Assembly (NCBI GenBank): GCA_016933025.1
Contig: JAFGBT010000015.1
Location: 204,064 to 268,063 of the forward strand
From: Spirochaetota bacterium
GTDB taxonomy: Bacteria > Spirochaetota > UBA4802 > UBA5550
Length of the DNA stretch: 64,000 bases
Reading direction: 5' to 3'
Shown here: one piece after another, positions 35,059-43,618 of the stretch
Layout of the letters: every line of letters begins with the position of its first letter
Numbering within the stretch: the first letter of the stretch is position 1
Made by a program: the position numbers and the translations under genes
The notes under the pieces: model-generated
The model's input: the letters and a program-made list of their open reading frames with translations, nothing else
What the model was told of the DNA's origin: nothing
The model's database searches: none

Positions 35059-35621
35059 TGCTGTCCTGCCACTAATATGTTTTCAGAGTACCGTGGTGTT
35101 GCTGACATTTCATGTACCGATATGAATGGGCCAACGTGCGATACCCGCACTTTGCTCGCTGTCAGGCCGTCTGGAGGCTGACGTGAATGAGCAAGTGTTC
35201 AATTGGATCTGGTTTTATCCGGTATTTGTGTGAACAGGAGGAAATTTGAGGTTCTTTTATTGCGCCAACTCAAAAAAATAAATTGACAAATCAACCCTTT
35301 TTGATAAATTATTTAACAGATAGGGTTGATGTTTGTAGTATCCACCAAATACTCAAATTTCTTCCTATCATGGGGGGCGGTCAAGGCCCCCCGCTTATTA
35401 TATACCTCACCTTTTTACAAATTTTTGCATACCTTTGACCTCAATAAAATGTGAATTTATTAAATGGTAGTGGCGAGCCGCGTTCTGAAATAATTTTTGC
35501 TGTCTGTAAGGTTTTTTTATGTATATTTTTTTTATTTATTGAATAACAGATAACCGATTTTTCATATTTGTTTATTCTAACAGTTATTATGTCAACTATT
35601 TTTTAACGATTTTCCTTAAAA
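35059..35621. promoter_or_regulatory. 563-base AT-rich gap with inverted repeat and G/C hairpin
   Basis: A perfect 8-bp inverted repeat TCAACCCT (35291-35298) / AGGGTTGA (35332-35339) overlaps a plus-strand promoter-like pair, TTGACA (35283-35288) and TAAATT (35305-35310) at 16 bases. About 35 bases further is a strong hairpin GGGGGGC...GCCCCCC (about 35371-35391), followed by CGCTTATTATAT. This could give a short plus-strand RNA of about 80 bases, or be a regulatory region between the membrane-protein gene and the KAS III operon. No open reading frame was seen. Confidence 0.35.
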
Positions 35622-36053
35622 TCAGAGTTTTTGTTCAATCACTCTTGTTGCTTTAGACAGATAAAAAGCCATAAATACCAATGCAATGAGCAGGCCGATG
35701 ATTAAACATAAACCGTACATCCCATTATGAAGCATCATGAATAAAACGGTCAGCTGGGGAATCAGCAGTATAATCATTACGGCCCATCTCGCCCAGTTTT
35801 CTCCCTTCATTAAGGGTTGCTTGATCAGCATGATGGAAGCAATCCCAAGGGCGATAATTAAACTGCCCATTATTCTATAAGATGCAAATAGGAGCTGCAG
35901 CCATCGGGCGCTTACCTGTTCCTGTGTGATGCCCAGAAATTTTTCGTGGTATGGCAGCATTTTTTGCGTTAGCAAGTATACTGCGCCGATACACATTCCG
36001 GCCGCACAAACCGCATAAAAAAGCAGTGAAGCGATTTTTAAACGCTTGTTCAT
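35622..36053 (-). CDS. Small four-helix membrane protein of unknown function
   Basis: A 143-residue protein with four hydrophobic segments: IASLLFYAVCAAGMCIGAVY, IMGSLIIALGIASIML, WAVMIILLIPQLTVLFMML and GLCLIIGLLIALVFMAFYL. The ATG at 36053 has a strong AGGAGGG site, so the in-frame 26-residue extension to 36131 is rejected. There is no recognised family. It lies between the KAS III operon and the divergent acyl-activating enzyme and shares their AT-rich composition; whether it belongs to the pathway is uncertain. Confidence 0.75.
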   Translation of the reverse strand: MNKRLKIASLLFYAVCAAGMCIGAVYLLTQKMLPYHEKFLGITQEQVSARWLQLLFASYRIMGSLIIALGIASIMLIKQPLMKGENWARWAVMIILLIPQLTVLFMMLHNGMYGLCLIIGLLIALVFMAFYLSKATRVIEQKL

Positions 36054-36427
36054 TTTAACCCTCCTGGTCAACAATATGCCTCCATCGCGATCGATTTGCG
36101 ATCCGGGCTTTGTGAAACAGTTATTTCTCATGCCCGACTGAAGACGCCTTCTTCAAGGTGCAGGGCAATTCTTCAGGTATGGTATTGTTGAATTTTTTTT
36201 GTAATTACGGTTGAGCTGACTCGGAAAATTGTCAAGATAATTATTCAATCAACAGCCGACCGGCAGCGGTCCAAAATGATTATTCACGGCAAGGGGATGA
36301 ACAAAAACTTGACAACTGTAACGTTTTCCCCATACATGAAAAACCATACGGCCTGCTGCAATGCGCCAGTCACGTGCTCTATGTGCCGTGCGGGCTATGA
36401 TTTCAATATTGCGCTCTTATTTGAAAA
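36054..36427. promoter_or_regulatory. 374-base divergent control region
   Basis: Plus-strand TTGACA (36309-36314) and TACATG (36333-36338) at 18 bases could drive the acyl-activating enzyme gene. A perfect palindrome TGAAGA-CGCCT-TCTTCA (36139-36155) lies on the side of the membrane-protein gene. Nothing else was recognised. Confidence 0.35.
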
Positions 36428-37894
36428 ATGAAAATTGACACGCATGAAACAGCCAATATCCATAACCTGCTGGAACGTAATGCGGCGGAAAAACCCGACG
36501 CTCCTTTTTTTATTATTAATCACAAGGCCATTAGCTATTCCGCAGGTTTGTCAGTCGTGGAAAAGCTTGCGGGTTATTTGCGGAAAATCGGGATCTGCGA
36601 AGGCGACAGGGTTGTGCTGAACCTTGGGAACAATCCCGAGTTTATTTTCTGCTTTCTCGCCGTCGCGCAGATAGGTGCCATATCCGTTTTGGTAAATCCA
36701 CTGGCGAAAAGATACGAATTGGCGAGTTATGTAAACGCGTCGCGGCCCGCACTGGTGATAACTGATTCTTCACAGATGGGTAATTTCCAGATCAATAATG
36801 AGTTCATTTTCCCCGCTGACAAAATAATTAATATTGATAATAGCATGTCCGGCAACAATCTCCTGAGAGTGATTGAAGGCATGGAGCCTTATAAAGGCTA
36901 TAGTAAAAAGTCCGGGAAAGAGGCAGTGTCTATAATCTTCACGTCTGCGATCGAAGGCGAGCCCCTGGGCGCAATGGTTTCGCATGCCTGCATATGCGAT
37001 ACGTCGCTGGGCGTCGCGGATTATGCCCTGGATAATGATATGTTCATGGCGGTTCTCCCTCTGTTCCATATTTTTGGACTTATCTCGTCCTTTATTTCGC
37101 CCCTTTTGTGCGGTTTGCCCTTTTATCTGATCGGCTCGTTTTCTCCGAGGAAAATAATTGAGTTTTTCAGGTCCACGAAGGCCAGCATATTCATTGGTGT
37201 GCCGATAATGTATCAGATATTCGATATACTGTTTAAGGATAAAGTTGCTTTTCCTAATATGAGGCTGTGGATATCAGGCGGAGAGGCACTATCGCCAGCT
37301 TTGCAGATAAAATTTAGAGCCCAGTATAATATTGACATCAGGCAGGGGTACGGCCTGACTGAGGCATCTCCCATAGTTGCGTGGAATAATACCCGCATAG
37401 ATAACAAAATAGGAACGGTCGGCACGCCCATGCCGTGGAATGAAGTGAAAATAATGTTGGAGGGGAAAGAGGCGGCCACGGGGGAATCTGGCGAAGTTGT
37501 CGTCAGGGGGGATAGTGTTACGTCCGGTTATTACGGCAGGCCTGACAAAACAGCCGAAGTGCTTGCCGGTGGATGGCTTCACACCGGCGATATCGGATCA
37601 TTTGACGATGTCGGTTATCTGACCATTAAGGGCAGAAAAAAGAATATGATCATAAAAAACGGGTTGAATGTGTACCCCAGAGAGGTGGAGAGAATCATGA
37701 GACATCATCCCTCGATCAGAGAAGCGTATGTCAGGCCGGTCATATCTGAAAGCGATGGCGTCCCGGTTGAAACGCTTTCCGCAACGGTTTATTCTGCGGG
37801 GGGAGGAGCCCTTACGGTTGAAAATATTATCGAATGGTGCCAGGATAATATGTCCAAATATAAAATACCGGATGTCATTGTGATCAAGGACTGA
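36428..37894 (+). CDS. Divergent AMP-forming acyl-CoA/ACP ligase lacking the C-terminal catalytic lysine
   Basis: A 488-residue ANL-superfamily protein. The fold motifs are present: LPLFHIFGL, IFIGVPIMYQ, ISGGEALSP, GYGLTEASPIVAWN, GGWLHTGDIG and KGRKKNMIIKNGLNVYPREVE. Two features are abnormal. The ATP-gripping loop, normally YTSGTTGxPKG, reads FTSAIEGEPLGA (171-182), losing the lysine and most glycines. The chain also stops at YKIPDVIVIKD, before the TGK lysine that drives adenylation in the family. Neither other frame continues the homology. Loading of a fatty acid onto the cluster ACP, or a non-adenylating role, are both possible. Confidence 0.85.
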   Translation: MKIDTHETANIHNLLERNAAEKPDAPFFIINHKAISYSAGLSVVEKLAGYLRKIGICEGDRVVLNLGNNPEFIFCFLAVAQIGAISVLVNPLAKRYELASYVNASRPALVITDSSQMGNFQINNEFIFPADKIINIDNSMSGNNLLRVIEGMEPYKGYSKKSGKEAVSIIFTSAIEGEPLGAMVSHACICDTSLGVADYALDNDMFMAVLPLFHIFGLISSFISPLLCGLPFYLIGSFSPRKIIEFFRSTKASIFIGVPIMYQIFDILFKDKVAFPNMRLWISGGEALSPALQIKFRAQYNIDIRQGYGLTEASPIVAWNNTRIDNKIGTVGTPMPWNEVKIMLEGKEAATGESGEVVVRGDSVTSGYYGRPDKTAEVLAGGWLHTGDIGSFDDVGYLTIKGRKKNMIIKNGLNVYPREVERIMRHHPSIREAYVRPVISESDGVPVETLSATVYSAGGGALTVENIIEWCQDNMSKYKIPDVIVIKD

Positions 37895-37946
37895 ATCGTG
37901 CGTCTGGAGGGGCCGATGATGCCATGACGGGCGCGATGCTTCAGGT

Positions 37947-37970
37947 GCCAGCCCGTGCGCATGGGCTGGC
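37947..37970 (+). terminator. Hairpin after the ligase gene
   Basis: GCCAGCCC (37947-37954) and GGGCTGGC (37963-37970) form a perfect 8-bp stem around GTGCGCAT. The tail is not U-rich, so termination is uncertain. Confidence 0.4.
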
Positions 37971-38083
37971 GGGGCGCGAAGACGCAAATATGACTTGATT
38001 TATTTCATCATGCAATATATTATCCCGTGATAGTGAGGGCAGTTTTTCCGGAATAAAATTTTAAAAATACCGGCAGGAATGAA

Positions 38084-39469
38084 ATGACTGGTGAGAAGAA
38101 GAAGCCCTGGGGAGGGCGTTTCACCGGAGAGCTTTCGGGCATCGGGGAGAAGATTTCGGCGTCGATCGACTGTGATGCGCGCCTCTACCGCCAGGACATC
38201 CGCGGGTCGATGGCCCACGCGAAGATGCTGCGCCGCATTGGCATCCTCAGTGAGAAGGAATTGAAAGACATCCTCGCCGGCCTATCTGGCATCGAGAAGG
38301 AGATCGAGGCGGGGACCTTCACGTTTTCCCGTTCCCTGGAGGATATCCACATGAATATAGAGGCGGCGCTAACCGAGCGCGTCGGGGACGCGGGCCGCAA
38401 GCTCCACACGGCCCGCTCACGGAACGACCAGGTGGCTCTCGACACCCGCCTCTACATACGCGATGAATCGGCCGGGATCAGGGGCCTGATAAAGAGCATG
38501 ATCGGCGTCCTTATCAGCCAGGCGGAAAAGAATGCGGATGTTGTCATGCCCGGCTACACACACCTTCAGGTGGCGCAACCGGTCCTCTTCGCCCATCACA
38601 TGCTCGCCTACGCATGGGGGCTGCTGCGAGATGCCGGGAGGCTCGACGCGGCGGTTCGCTCTTGTGGAGAGCTGCCGCTCGGGTCCGGGGCCCTGGCGGG
38701 ACTCAATTACCCGGTGGACCGCGATTTCGTGCGCGGCGAGCTGGGACTTGACGGGATCGCCCGAAACTCCATGGACGCCGTGAGTGATCGCGATTTTGTG
38801 CTGGACTTCTGCTATTTCGCCGCCGTGTGCGGCGTCCGCCTCTCCCGTCTCTGCGAGGAGCTGGTCCTCTGGTCGTCGGCAGAGTTCGGATTCGTCCGTC
38901 TTTCCGATTCGGTTACCACAGGGTCCTCCATCATGCCGCAGAAGCGAAATCCCGACATTGCCGAGCTCGTCAGGGGAAAATCGGGAAGGCTTGCCGGGAA
39001 CCTTTCGGCGCTCATCACCATCCTGAAGGGGCTGCCGATGGCGTACAACCGGGACCTGCAGGAGGATAAGGAGCGGCTGTTTGACTCCATGGATACCATC
39101 AGGTTGGCCCTGGCCGGGATGATTGAGACGCTCTCGACGATGACGGTCAACGCCGCGCGGATGAAGGAGTCGGTCTACCGCAATTTCTCGACTGCGACGG
39201 ACATAGCCGACTATCTGGTCCGCAAGGGCGTCCCGTTCCGGAAGTCCCACGAGATCGTGGGTAACATCGTCCGTTCCTGCGAGGAGAGCGGGACCGACTT
39301 TTTCACCATGAAGGCGGCCGATTTCAGGAATTTTTTTCCGGATTTCGACGATGATATAACCGATGTCGTTGACCCGGCCCAGTCGATCGAGCGCAAGATA
39401 TCCCCCGGGGGGACGTCGAAGAAAGAAGTTATGGCTCAGATAGAGGATCTGAAGAAGCGAATCAGGTGA
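38084..39469 (+). CDS. argH: Argininosuccinate lyase ArgH
   Basis: This 461-residue enzyme cleaves argininosuccinate to arginine and fumarate. The fumarase-superfamily signature GSSIMPQKRNPDIAELVRGKSGRLAGN is intact. HTARSRNDQVALDTRLY and GYTHLQVAQPVLFAHH carry the other active-site residues. The start WGGRFTGELS is typical. The GC-rich composition returns here after the AT-rich cluster. No other arginine gene is adjacent. The stop codon overlaps only an unsupported upstream extension of ilvE. Confidence 0.97.
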   Translation: MTGEKKKPWGGRFTGELSGIGEKISASIDCDARLYRQDIRGSMAHAKMLRRIGILSEKELKDILAGLSGIEKEIEAGTFTFSRSLEDIHMNIEAALTERVGDAGRKLHTARSRNDQVALDTRLYIRDESAGIRGLIKSMIGVLISQAEKNADVVMPGYTHLQVAQPVLFAHHMLAYAWGLLRDAGRLDAAVRSCGELPLGSGALAGLNYPVDRDFVRGELGLDGIARNSMDAVSDRDFVLDFCYFAAVCGVRLSRLCEELVLWSSAEFGFVRLSDSVTTGSSIMPQKRNPDIAELVRGKSGRLAGNLSALITILKGLPMAYNRDLQEDKERLFDSMDTIRLALAGMIETLSTMTVNAARMKESVYRNFSTATDIADYLVRKGVPFRKSHEIVGNIVRSCEESGTDFFTMKAADFRNFFPDFDDDITDVVDPAQSIERKISPGGTSKKEVMAQIEDLKKRIR

Positions 39470-39612
39470 CGCGCGCCCGACCGGTCTTGCCGCCCGGCGA
39501 AAATTTATCCGCCCGCATCTTTATCCTTGACATTTTTTGTCATGATGATCAAGACTATCCCTTAACCAAAAAATGCATATACGGGCGTGAGTTATACAAG
39601 CAGGACACGGAT

Positions 39613-40647
39613 ATGAACAAGCAGGCAAAGACAAAAGCGGCACTGGACTGGAAAAACTTGCCGTTCGATTATCACAAGACGGATTTCAACATCCGCTATT
39701 ACTGGAAAAACTCGTCATGGTCGGCAGGGGAACTGGTTTCCGACGAGTATATACCCCTCCACATGGCGGCCCCGACCCTCCATTACGGTCAGGAGGCCTT
39801 TGAGGGATTGAAGGGATTTGAGACCGCTGACGGCAGGTCGGTGGTCTTTCGTCCGCTGGAAAACGCCCATCGTCTCCAGAGAAGCAGCGAGCGGCTGTTC
39901 ATTCCGCCGATTCCCGACGAGTTGTTCATGGAAGCGGTGCATAAAGTGGTGCAGGCAAACATAAAGTACCTGCCGCCATACGGCACCGGGGCCAGTCTTT
40001 ACATACGCCCCCTGGTCATCGGCATCGGGGCGAGGGTCGGCCTCGGCCCGGCTTCAGAGTACCTGTTCATAATGTTCGCGACGCCGGTAGGCCCCTATTA
40101 TAAGGGTGGCTTCAAGCCGATCAAGGCGCTGGTCGTGGAGGATTTCGACCGGGCCGCTCCGATGGGAGTGGGAGACTGCAAGGTCGGCGGCAATTACGCG
40201 GCCGGTCTGGGCGGCGCGCATTTTGGCAAGGAGCGGGGCTATCCGATAGTGCTCTACCTTGATTCGCGAGAGAAGCGGTACATCGATGAGTTCAGCACGT
40301 CGAACTTTATCGCCATCAGAGACAACAGCTATATCACGCCCAAGTCGCGCAGCATTCTGCCGAGCATCACCAACGACAGCCTTTCGGTCATCGCTCAGGA
40401 CATGGGCATGATCGTCGAGCGGCGCCCTGTTGAGATACGCGAGCTCGAGACTTTTAACGAGGTCGGCGCGGTGGGCACCGCTGCGGTCATCACGCCGGTT
40501 AACCTGATACGCTACCGCGACAGGGAGTACAGTTTCGGCGACACGGAGGACGCGGGCCCGGTGATCAAGAAGCTGTACGACCGCCTCACGAGGATACAGA
40601 CCGGCGACTACGAGGACAAGTTCGGCTGGCTGTACGAAGTGAAATAA
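39613..40647 (+). CDS. ilvE: Branched-chain amino acid aminotransferase IlvE
   Basis: A 344-residue fold-type IV PLP enzyme that makes leucine, isoleucine and valine from their 2-oxo acids. The PLP lysine is in GDCKVGGNYAAG. Other family stretches are HYGQEAFEGLKGF, YIRPLVIGIG, YIDEFSTSNFIAI and GTAAVITPV. The start chosen is the ATG at 39613, which gives the normal N-terminus (ALDWKNLPFDYHKTDFN); the in-frame extension back to 39466 does not resemble the family. A foldback repeat follows the gene. Confidence 0.95.
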   Translation: MNKQAKTKAALDWKNLPFDYHKTDFNIRYYWKNSSWSAGELVSDEYIPLHMAAPTLHYGQEAFEGLKGFETADGRSVVFRPLENAHRLQRSSERLFIPPIPDELFMEAVHKVVQANIKYLPPYGTGASLYIRPLVIGIGARVGLGPASEYLFIMFATPVGPYYKGGFKPIKALVVEDFDRAAPMGVGDCKVGGNYAAGLGGAHFGKERGYPIVLYLDSREKRYIDEFSTSNFIAIRDNSYITPKSRSILPSITNDSLSVIAQDMGMIVERRPVEIRELETFNEVGAVGTAAVITPVNLIRYRDREYSFGDTEDAGPVIKKLYDRLTRIQTGDYEDKFGWLYEVK

Positions 40648-40659
40648 TAATTGTTGATC

Positions 40660-40777
40660 AACCCCCCTAAATCCCCCCAAGGGGGACTTGAGTAATTTAT
40701 CATGAAACCAACACCCCTCTCCCTGTGGGAGAGGGGCAGGGGTGAGGGCAAGCCCCCCTCTGGGGGGTTGGGGGGCT
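40660..40777. repeat. Foldback intergenic repeat, copy B
   Basis: Second copy of the element at 15062-15180. It has the same order: C-rich left end CCCCCCTAAATCCCCCC, spacer with AATTTATCATGA, the identical core hairpin CCCCTCTCCC-TGT-GGGAGAGGGG (about 40714-40736), GGGGTGAGGGCAAG, and the G-rich right end CTGGGGGGTTGGGGGGCT. It lies between convergent ilvE and an SGNH lipoprotein gene. Confidence 0.75.
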
Positions 40778-40785
40778 CGCCGGAG

Positions 40786-41436
40786 TTATCTCCCCATGTA
40801 TTTCTTCAATATCCCTGCCAGTACGTCCTGGCCCGTCTTGTTAAGGTGGACCGGGTCAATTGCGTAATTCGGGTTGAGACCCCCGTCTTTGAAGAGACTC
40901 GGATATACATTGACGTAGATCGCGCCCCCCCTGCGGCACGTGCGCTCAAGCAGGGCGTTCAGCCGCTGTATGTCCATGTTCGTGACGATGATCTTCGGGT
41001 TGACCGGAAGATTGCTGATACAGTAGACCTTTCTGCAGAACGACCGGTAGTAGCCTATGATTTCGGCGTAATTGCGGCCGATCTTCTCTTGAGGGGTCAT
41101 CTTCAACAGGTCGTTGCCGCCGACCAGGAGGACGATGGCGACTGGCTGCAGGCGACGGACCTTCTCCTTTCGTTTGAGCACGTCTTCTGAGGTGCTGCCG
41201 CGGTACGCCAGATTACAGGCCGGTTGATTGAAATAGCACTGGAAGTCGGTCAGCTCCACATTGCTGTCGCCTTCAAAGACCAGGCACCCCTCGATGCAGG
41301 CCTTTTTGTTGTTCTCCTGGATTTTTGCGATGTGCTGCCTGATTTTTTCCAGGTTTCTCGTCTGTTTCCGTGCGCAGCCGAAGGCGACCGCAGTCGCGAC
41401 AATGCACGCGAATAGTATAAGCCTGTTCTGTTTCAT
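40786..41436 (-). CDS. SGNH/GDSL-family hydrolase lipoprotein
   Basis: A 216-residue probable lipoprotein (signal MKQNRLILFACIVATAVAFG, lipid cysteine C21). The SGNH blocks are present: GDS with S58 in VFEGDSNVE, GGND with N108, and D194-x2-H197 in DPVHLNKTG. Block II (glycine) is probably GSTSEDVL. It should be an esterase or acylhydrolase acting in the periplasm or at the outer membrane, perhaps on a polysaccharide or lipid; the substrate is unknown. It is a single gene, 9 bases from copy B of the foldback repeat. Confidence 0.87.
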   Translation of the reverse strand: MKQNRLILFACIVATAVAFGCARKQTRNLEKIRQHIAKIQENNKKACIEGCLVFEGDSNVELTDFQCYFNQPACNLAYRGSTSEDVLKRKEKVRRLQPVAIVLLVGGNDLLKMTPQEKIGRNYAEIIGYYRSFCRKVYCISNLPVNPKIIVTNMDIQRLNALLERTCRRGGAIYVNVYPSLFKDGGLNPNYAIDPVHLNKTGQDVLAGILKKYMGR

Positions 41437-41558
41437 AACGTCTCTGTTTCCAGGATTGAATTCAGCAATTCCGAAACCGGCGGGTATGCAGAGAGCACGC
41501 CTGTTTTTCGCTTCGGGTCGCCGCCGTCGGAGAACGCGGCATCGGCGCCCCGGAAACG

Positions 41559-41753
41559 TTATGTAGACGTTACCCTCTCGGCCTGTACGGCGAGATATTT
41601 GACCAGGGTTTGTTCGGTTATTGCACCCATGGTGACCAGGATGATCCCTATCAGGCCTCCCTCTTTTTTCTGGATCTCTATGGCCTTATCCAATTGTTCC
41701 TTGGTAATTTCCTTGCTTTCAAGGAGTATCTCACCCAATAACGGTCTCGACAT
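41559..41753 (-). CDS. Free-standing MshEN/GspE N-terminal-like domain
   Basis: A 64-residue protein consisting only of the repeat seen at the N-terminus of type II secretion/type IV pilus ATPases: LGEILLESKEITKEQLDKAIEIQKKEGGLIGIILVTMGAITEQTLVKYLAVQ. In MshE-type ATPases this domain binds cyclic di-GMP, but the exact RLGxx(x)LL-type residues are only partly matched here. It is not linked to a secretion ATPase gene. It might act as a small cyclic di-GMP-responsive adaptor; binding is unproven. Confidence 0.75.
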   Translation of the reverse strand: MSRPLLGEILLESKEITKEQLDKAIEIQKKEGGLIGIILVTMGAITEQTLVKYLAVQAERVTST

Positions 41754-41865
41754 GGCCTTCCTCCCACATTAATGATATCAGGCATAAAAAAAGTGATTTG
41801 CCGTATAATTTCTTCCATGACCCCGCGGCAGCGCGCTCACGATGCTGCCCGTCGGCCGTATCGTA

Positions 41866-43353
41866 TTATAATAACAGTCTCGTGATCGCGTCTTTCCAGA
41901 TGGCGATCTGGTGTTCCCGCTCAGACTTGCTCATCCCCGGGCTGAACTTCGACGATATTATATTGTTTTTCGCGATATCGCCGATGGTGCCGAACACCCC
42001 GCCCGTTATTCCGGCCAGATAGGCGGCCCCCAGGGCGGTGGATTCAGTAATCTCGGGGAGGAGCACCGGTATATTCAGGATGTCCGCCTGGAACTGCATT
42101 AGGAACCCGTTCTTGGTGGCCCCTCCGTCGACGCGCAGCTCCTGCACCGCCGTGCCAGTGTCCTCCTGCATCGCCTCGACCAGGTCTCGCGACTGGAGCG
42201 CAATGGACTTGAGCGCCGCCATCACAATTTCCTCCCGAGTGGTGTCTCTGGTCAACCCAAAAATCGCTCCCCGGGCGTTCATGTTCCAGTGCGGGGCCCC
42301 CAGCCCGACAAATGCGGGGACAAGGACCACATTGCTCTCCTTGGCGACGGATTTTGCCATCTCCTCCGATTCGGCGCTGTTGGCGAAAAATTTTAGATAG
42401 TCCCGGAGCCACTGGACGACGGCACCGGCGATGAATACCGAACCCTCCAAGGCGTAGACCGGGCGGCCATGGTTATCGCAGGCCAGCGTCGTGAGGAGGC
42501 CGTTTTTGGAGATGGTGAAATCGTCGCCGTTGTTCATGAGCAGAAAGCAGCCGGTGCCGTAGGTGTTTTTCGATGTCCCCGGCGTTACGCAGTTCTGGCC
42601 GACCATGGCCGCCTGCTGGTCCCCGGCGATGCCGCCGATAACGATACCGTCCGGGAGGCCGGGGGCGTTTTTCGTGACGCCGAATCGGGAAGCGGATGCC
42701 TTCACCTCGGGGAGGACCTTTTTGGGCACTGACAGTATCTCGAGCAGGTCGGAGGACCACTTTTTTCGTTTTATATCGAACATGAGGGTGCGGGACGCGT
42801 TGGTGAAGTCTGTCGCGTGCGTTTCGCCTCCGGTCAGCTTCCATAATATCCAGGTATCGATGGTGCCGAACAGGAGCTTACCGCTCTCGGCGAGTGTGCG
42901 CGCTCCCTGCACGTTGTCAAGGATCCACTTGACCTTGGTGCCGGAAAAGTAGGCGTCGATAACCAGGCCGGTCGTCTCCCTGAAGGTCTTTTCGTGCCCC
43001 CCCTTTTTCAGCTCGTTGCAGAGGTCGGTGGTGCGGCGGCACTGCCACACAATGGCATTGTATACCGGTTTGCCGGTATTCCTGTCCCAGAGGAGCGCGG
43101 TCTCCCTCTGGTTGGTAATGCCGATCGCGATGGCGTCCGAGGGGGAAAGGCCGCCCTTCTCAATGGCCTCGGGGATGAGGGCGCTCACGGACGTCCAGAT
43201 CTCTTCCGCGTCGTGCTCCACCCATCCCGGCTTGGGGAAATACTGGGTGAACTCCCTGTAGGCGCTGGAAACAGGGAGGCCATTTTCGTCAAAGCAGTAC
43301 ACCCTGTTTCCCGTCGTGCCCAGATCGATCGCGATTATGTAACGTTTTCCCAT
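41866..43353 (-). CDS. glpK: Glycerol kinase GlpK
   Basis: A 495-residue FGGY-family kinase that phosphorylates glycerol. Typical segments are IAIDLGTTGNRVYCFDENG, FPKPGWVEHDAEEIW, AIGITNQRETALLWDR, IVWQCRRTTDLC, GLGAPHWNMNARGAIFGLTR and VDGGATKNGFLMQFQADIL. Length matches E. coli GlpK. No glpF or glpD is adjacent. One unusual point is the residue after DLGTT, where most homologues have serine (DxGTTSSR) and this one has glycine-asparagine (GNR). A promoter candidate lies at 43394-43423. Confidence 0.95.
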   Translation of the reverse strand: MGKRYIIAIDLGTTGNRVYCFDENGLPVSSAYREFTQYFPKPGWVEHDAEEIWTSVSALIPEAIEKGGLSPSDAIAIGITNQRETALLWDRNTGKPVYNAIVWQCRRTTDLCNELKKGGHEKTFRETTGLVIDAYFSGTKVKWILDNVQGARTLAESGKLLFGTIDTWILWKLTGGETHATDFTNASRTLMFDIKRKKWSSDLLEILSVPKKVLPEVKASASRFGVTKNAPGLPDGIVIGGIAGDQQAAMVGQNCVTPGTSKNTYGTGCFLLMNNGDDFTISKNGLLTTLACDNHGRPVYALEGSVFIAGAVVQWLRDYLKFFANSAESEEMAKSVAKESNVVLVPAFVGLGAPHWNMNARGAIFGLTRDTTREEIVMAALKSIALQSRDLVEAMQEDTGTAVQELRVDGGATKNGFLMQFQADILNIPVLLPEITESTALGAAYLAGITGGVFGTIGDIAKNNIISSKFSPGMSKSEREHQIAIWKDAITRLLL

Positions 43354-43393
43354 TGAGGCCTCGGTCGTAGGGGCTTTAATTAAGCGCAGTCTG

Positions 43394-43423
43394 ATAGTAG
43401 TAGGCAGTAAAATACAATGTCAA
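43394..43423 (-). promoter_or_regulatory. Candidate glpK promoter
   Basis: Minus-strand TTGACA (43418-43423) and TACTAT (43394-43399), spacing 18, about 40 bases upstream of the glpK start. Confidence 0.45.
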
Positions 43424-43618
43424 TTAAAAATTAATCCAATCGGGTTGATAATTAGCTATAAATTTACGTGCGTGAACGGCATTTCCTCAATCCCTGTGCG
43501 GGAACGGCTTTTTACTTGGCGCCACCCTTTCTTTTGTCGATATTATAATAGCGGATTCCGCTGTATTCGGACTGCGGGAAGGTCTGGCAATACGATTCAA
43601 ATATTCGGTAACCAACTG

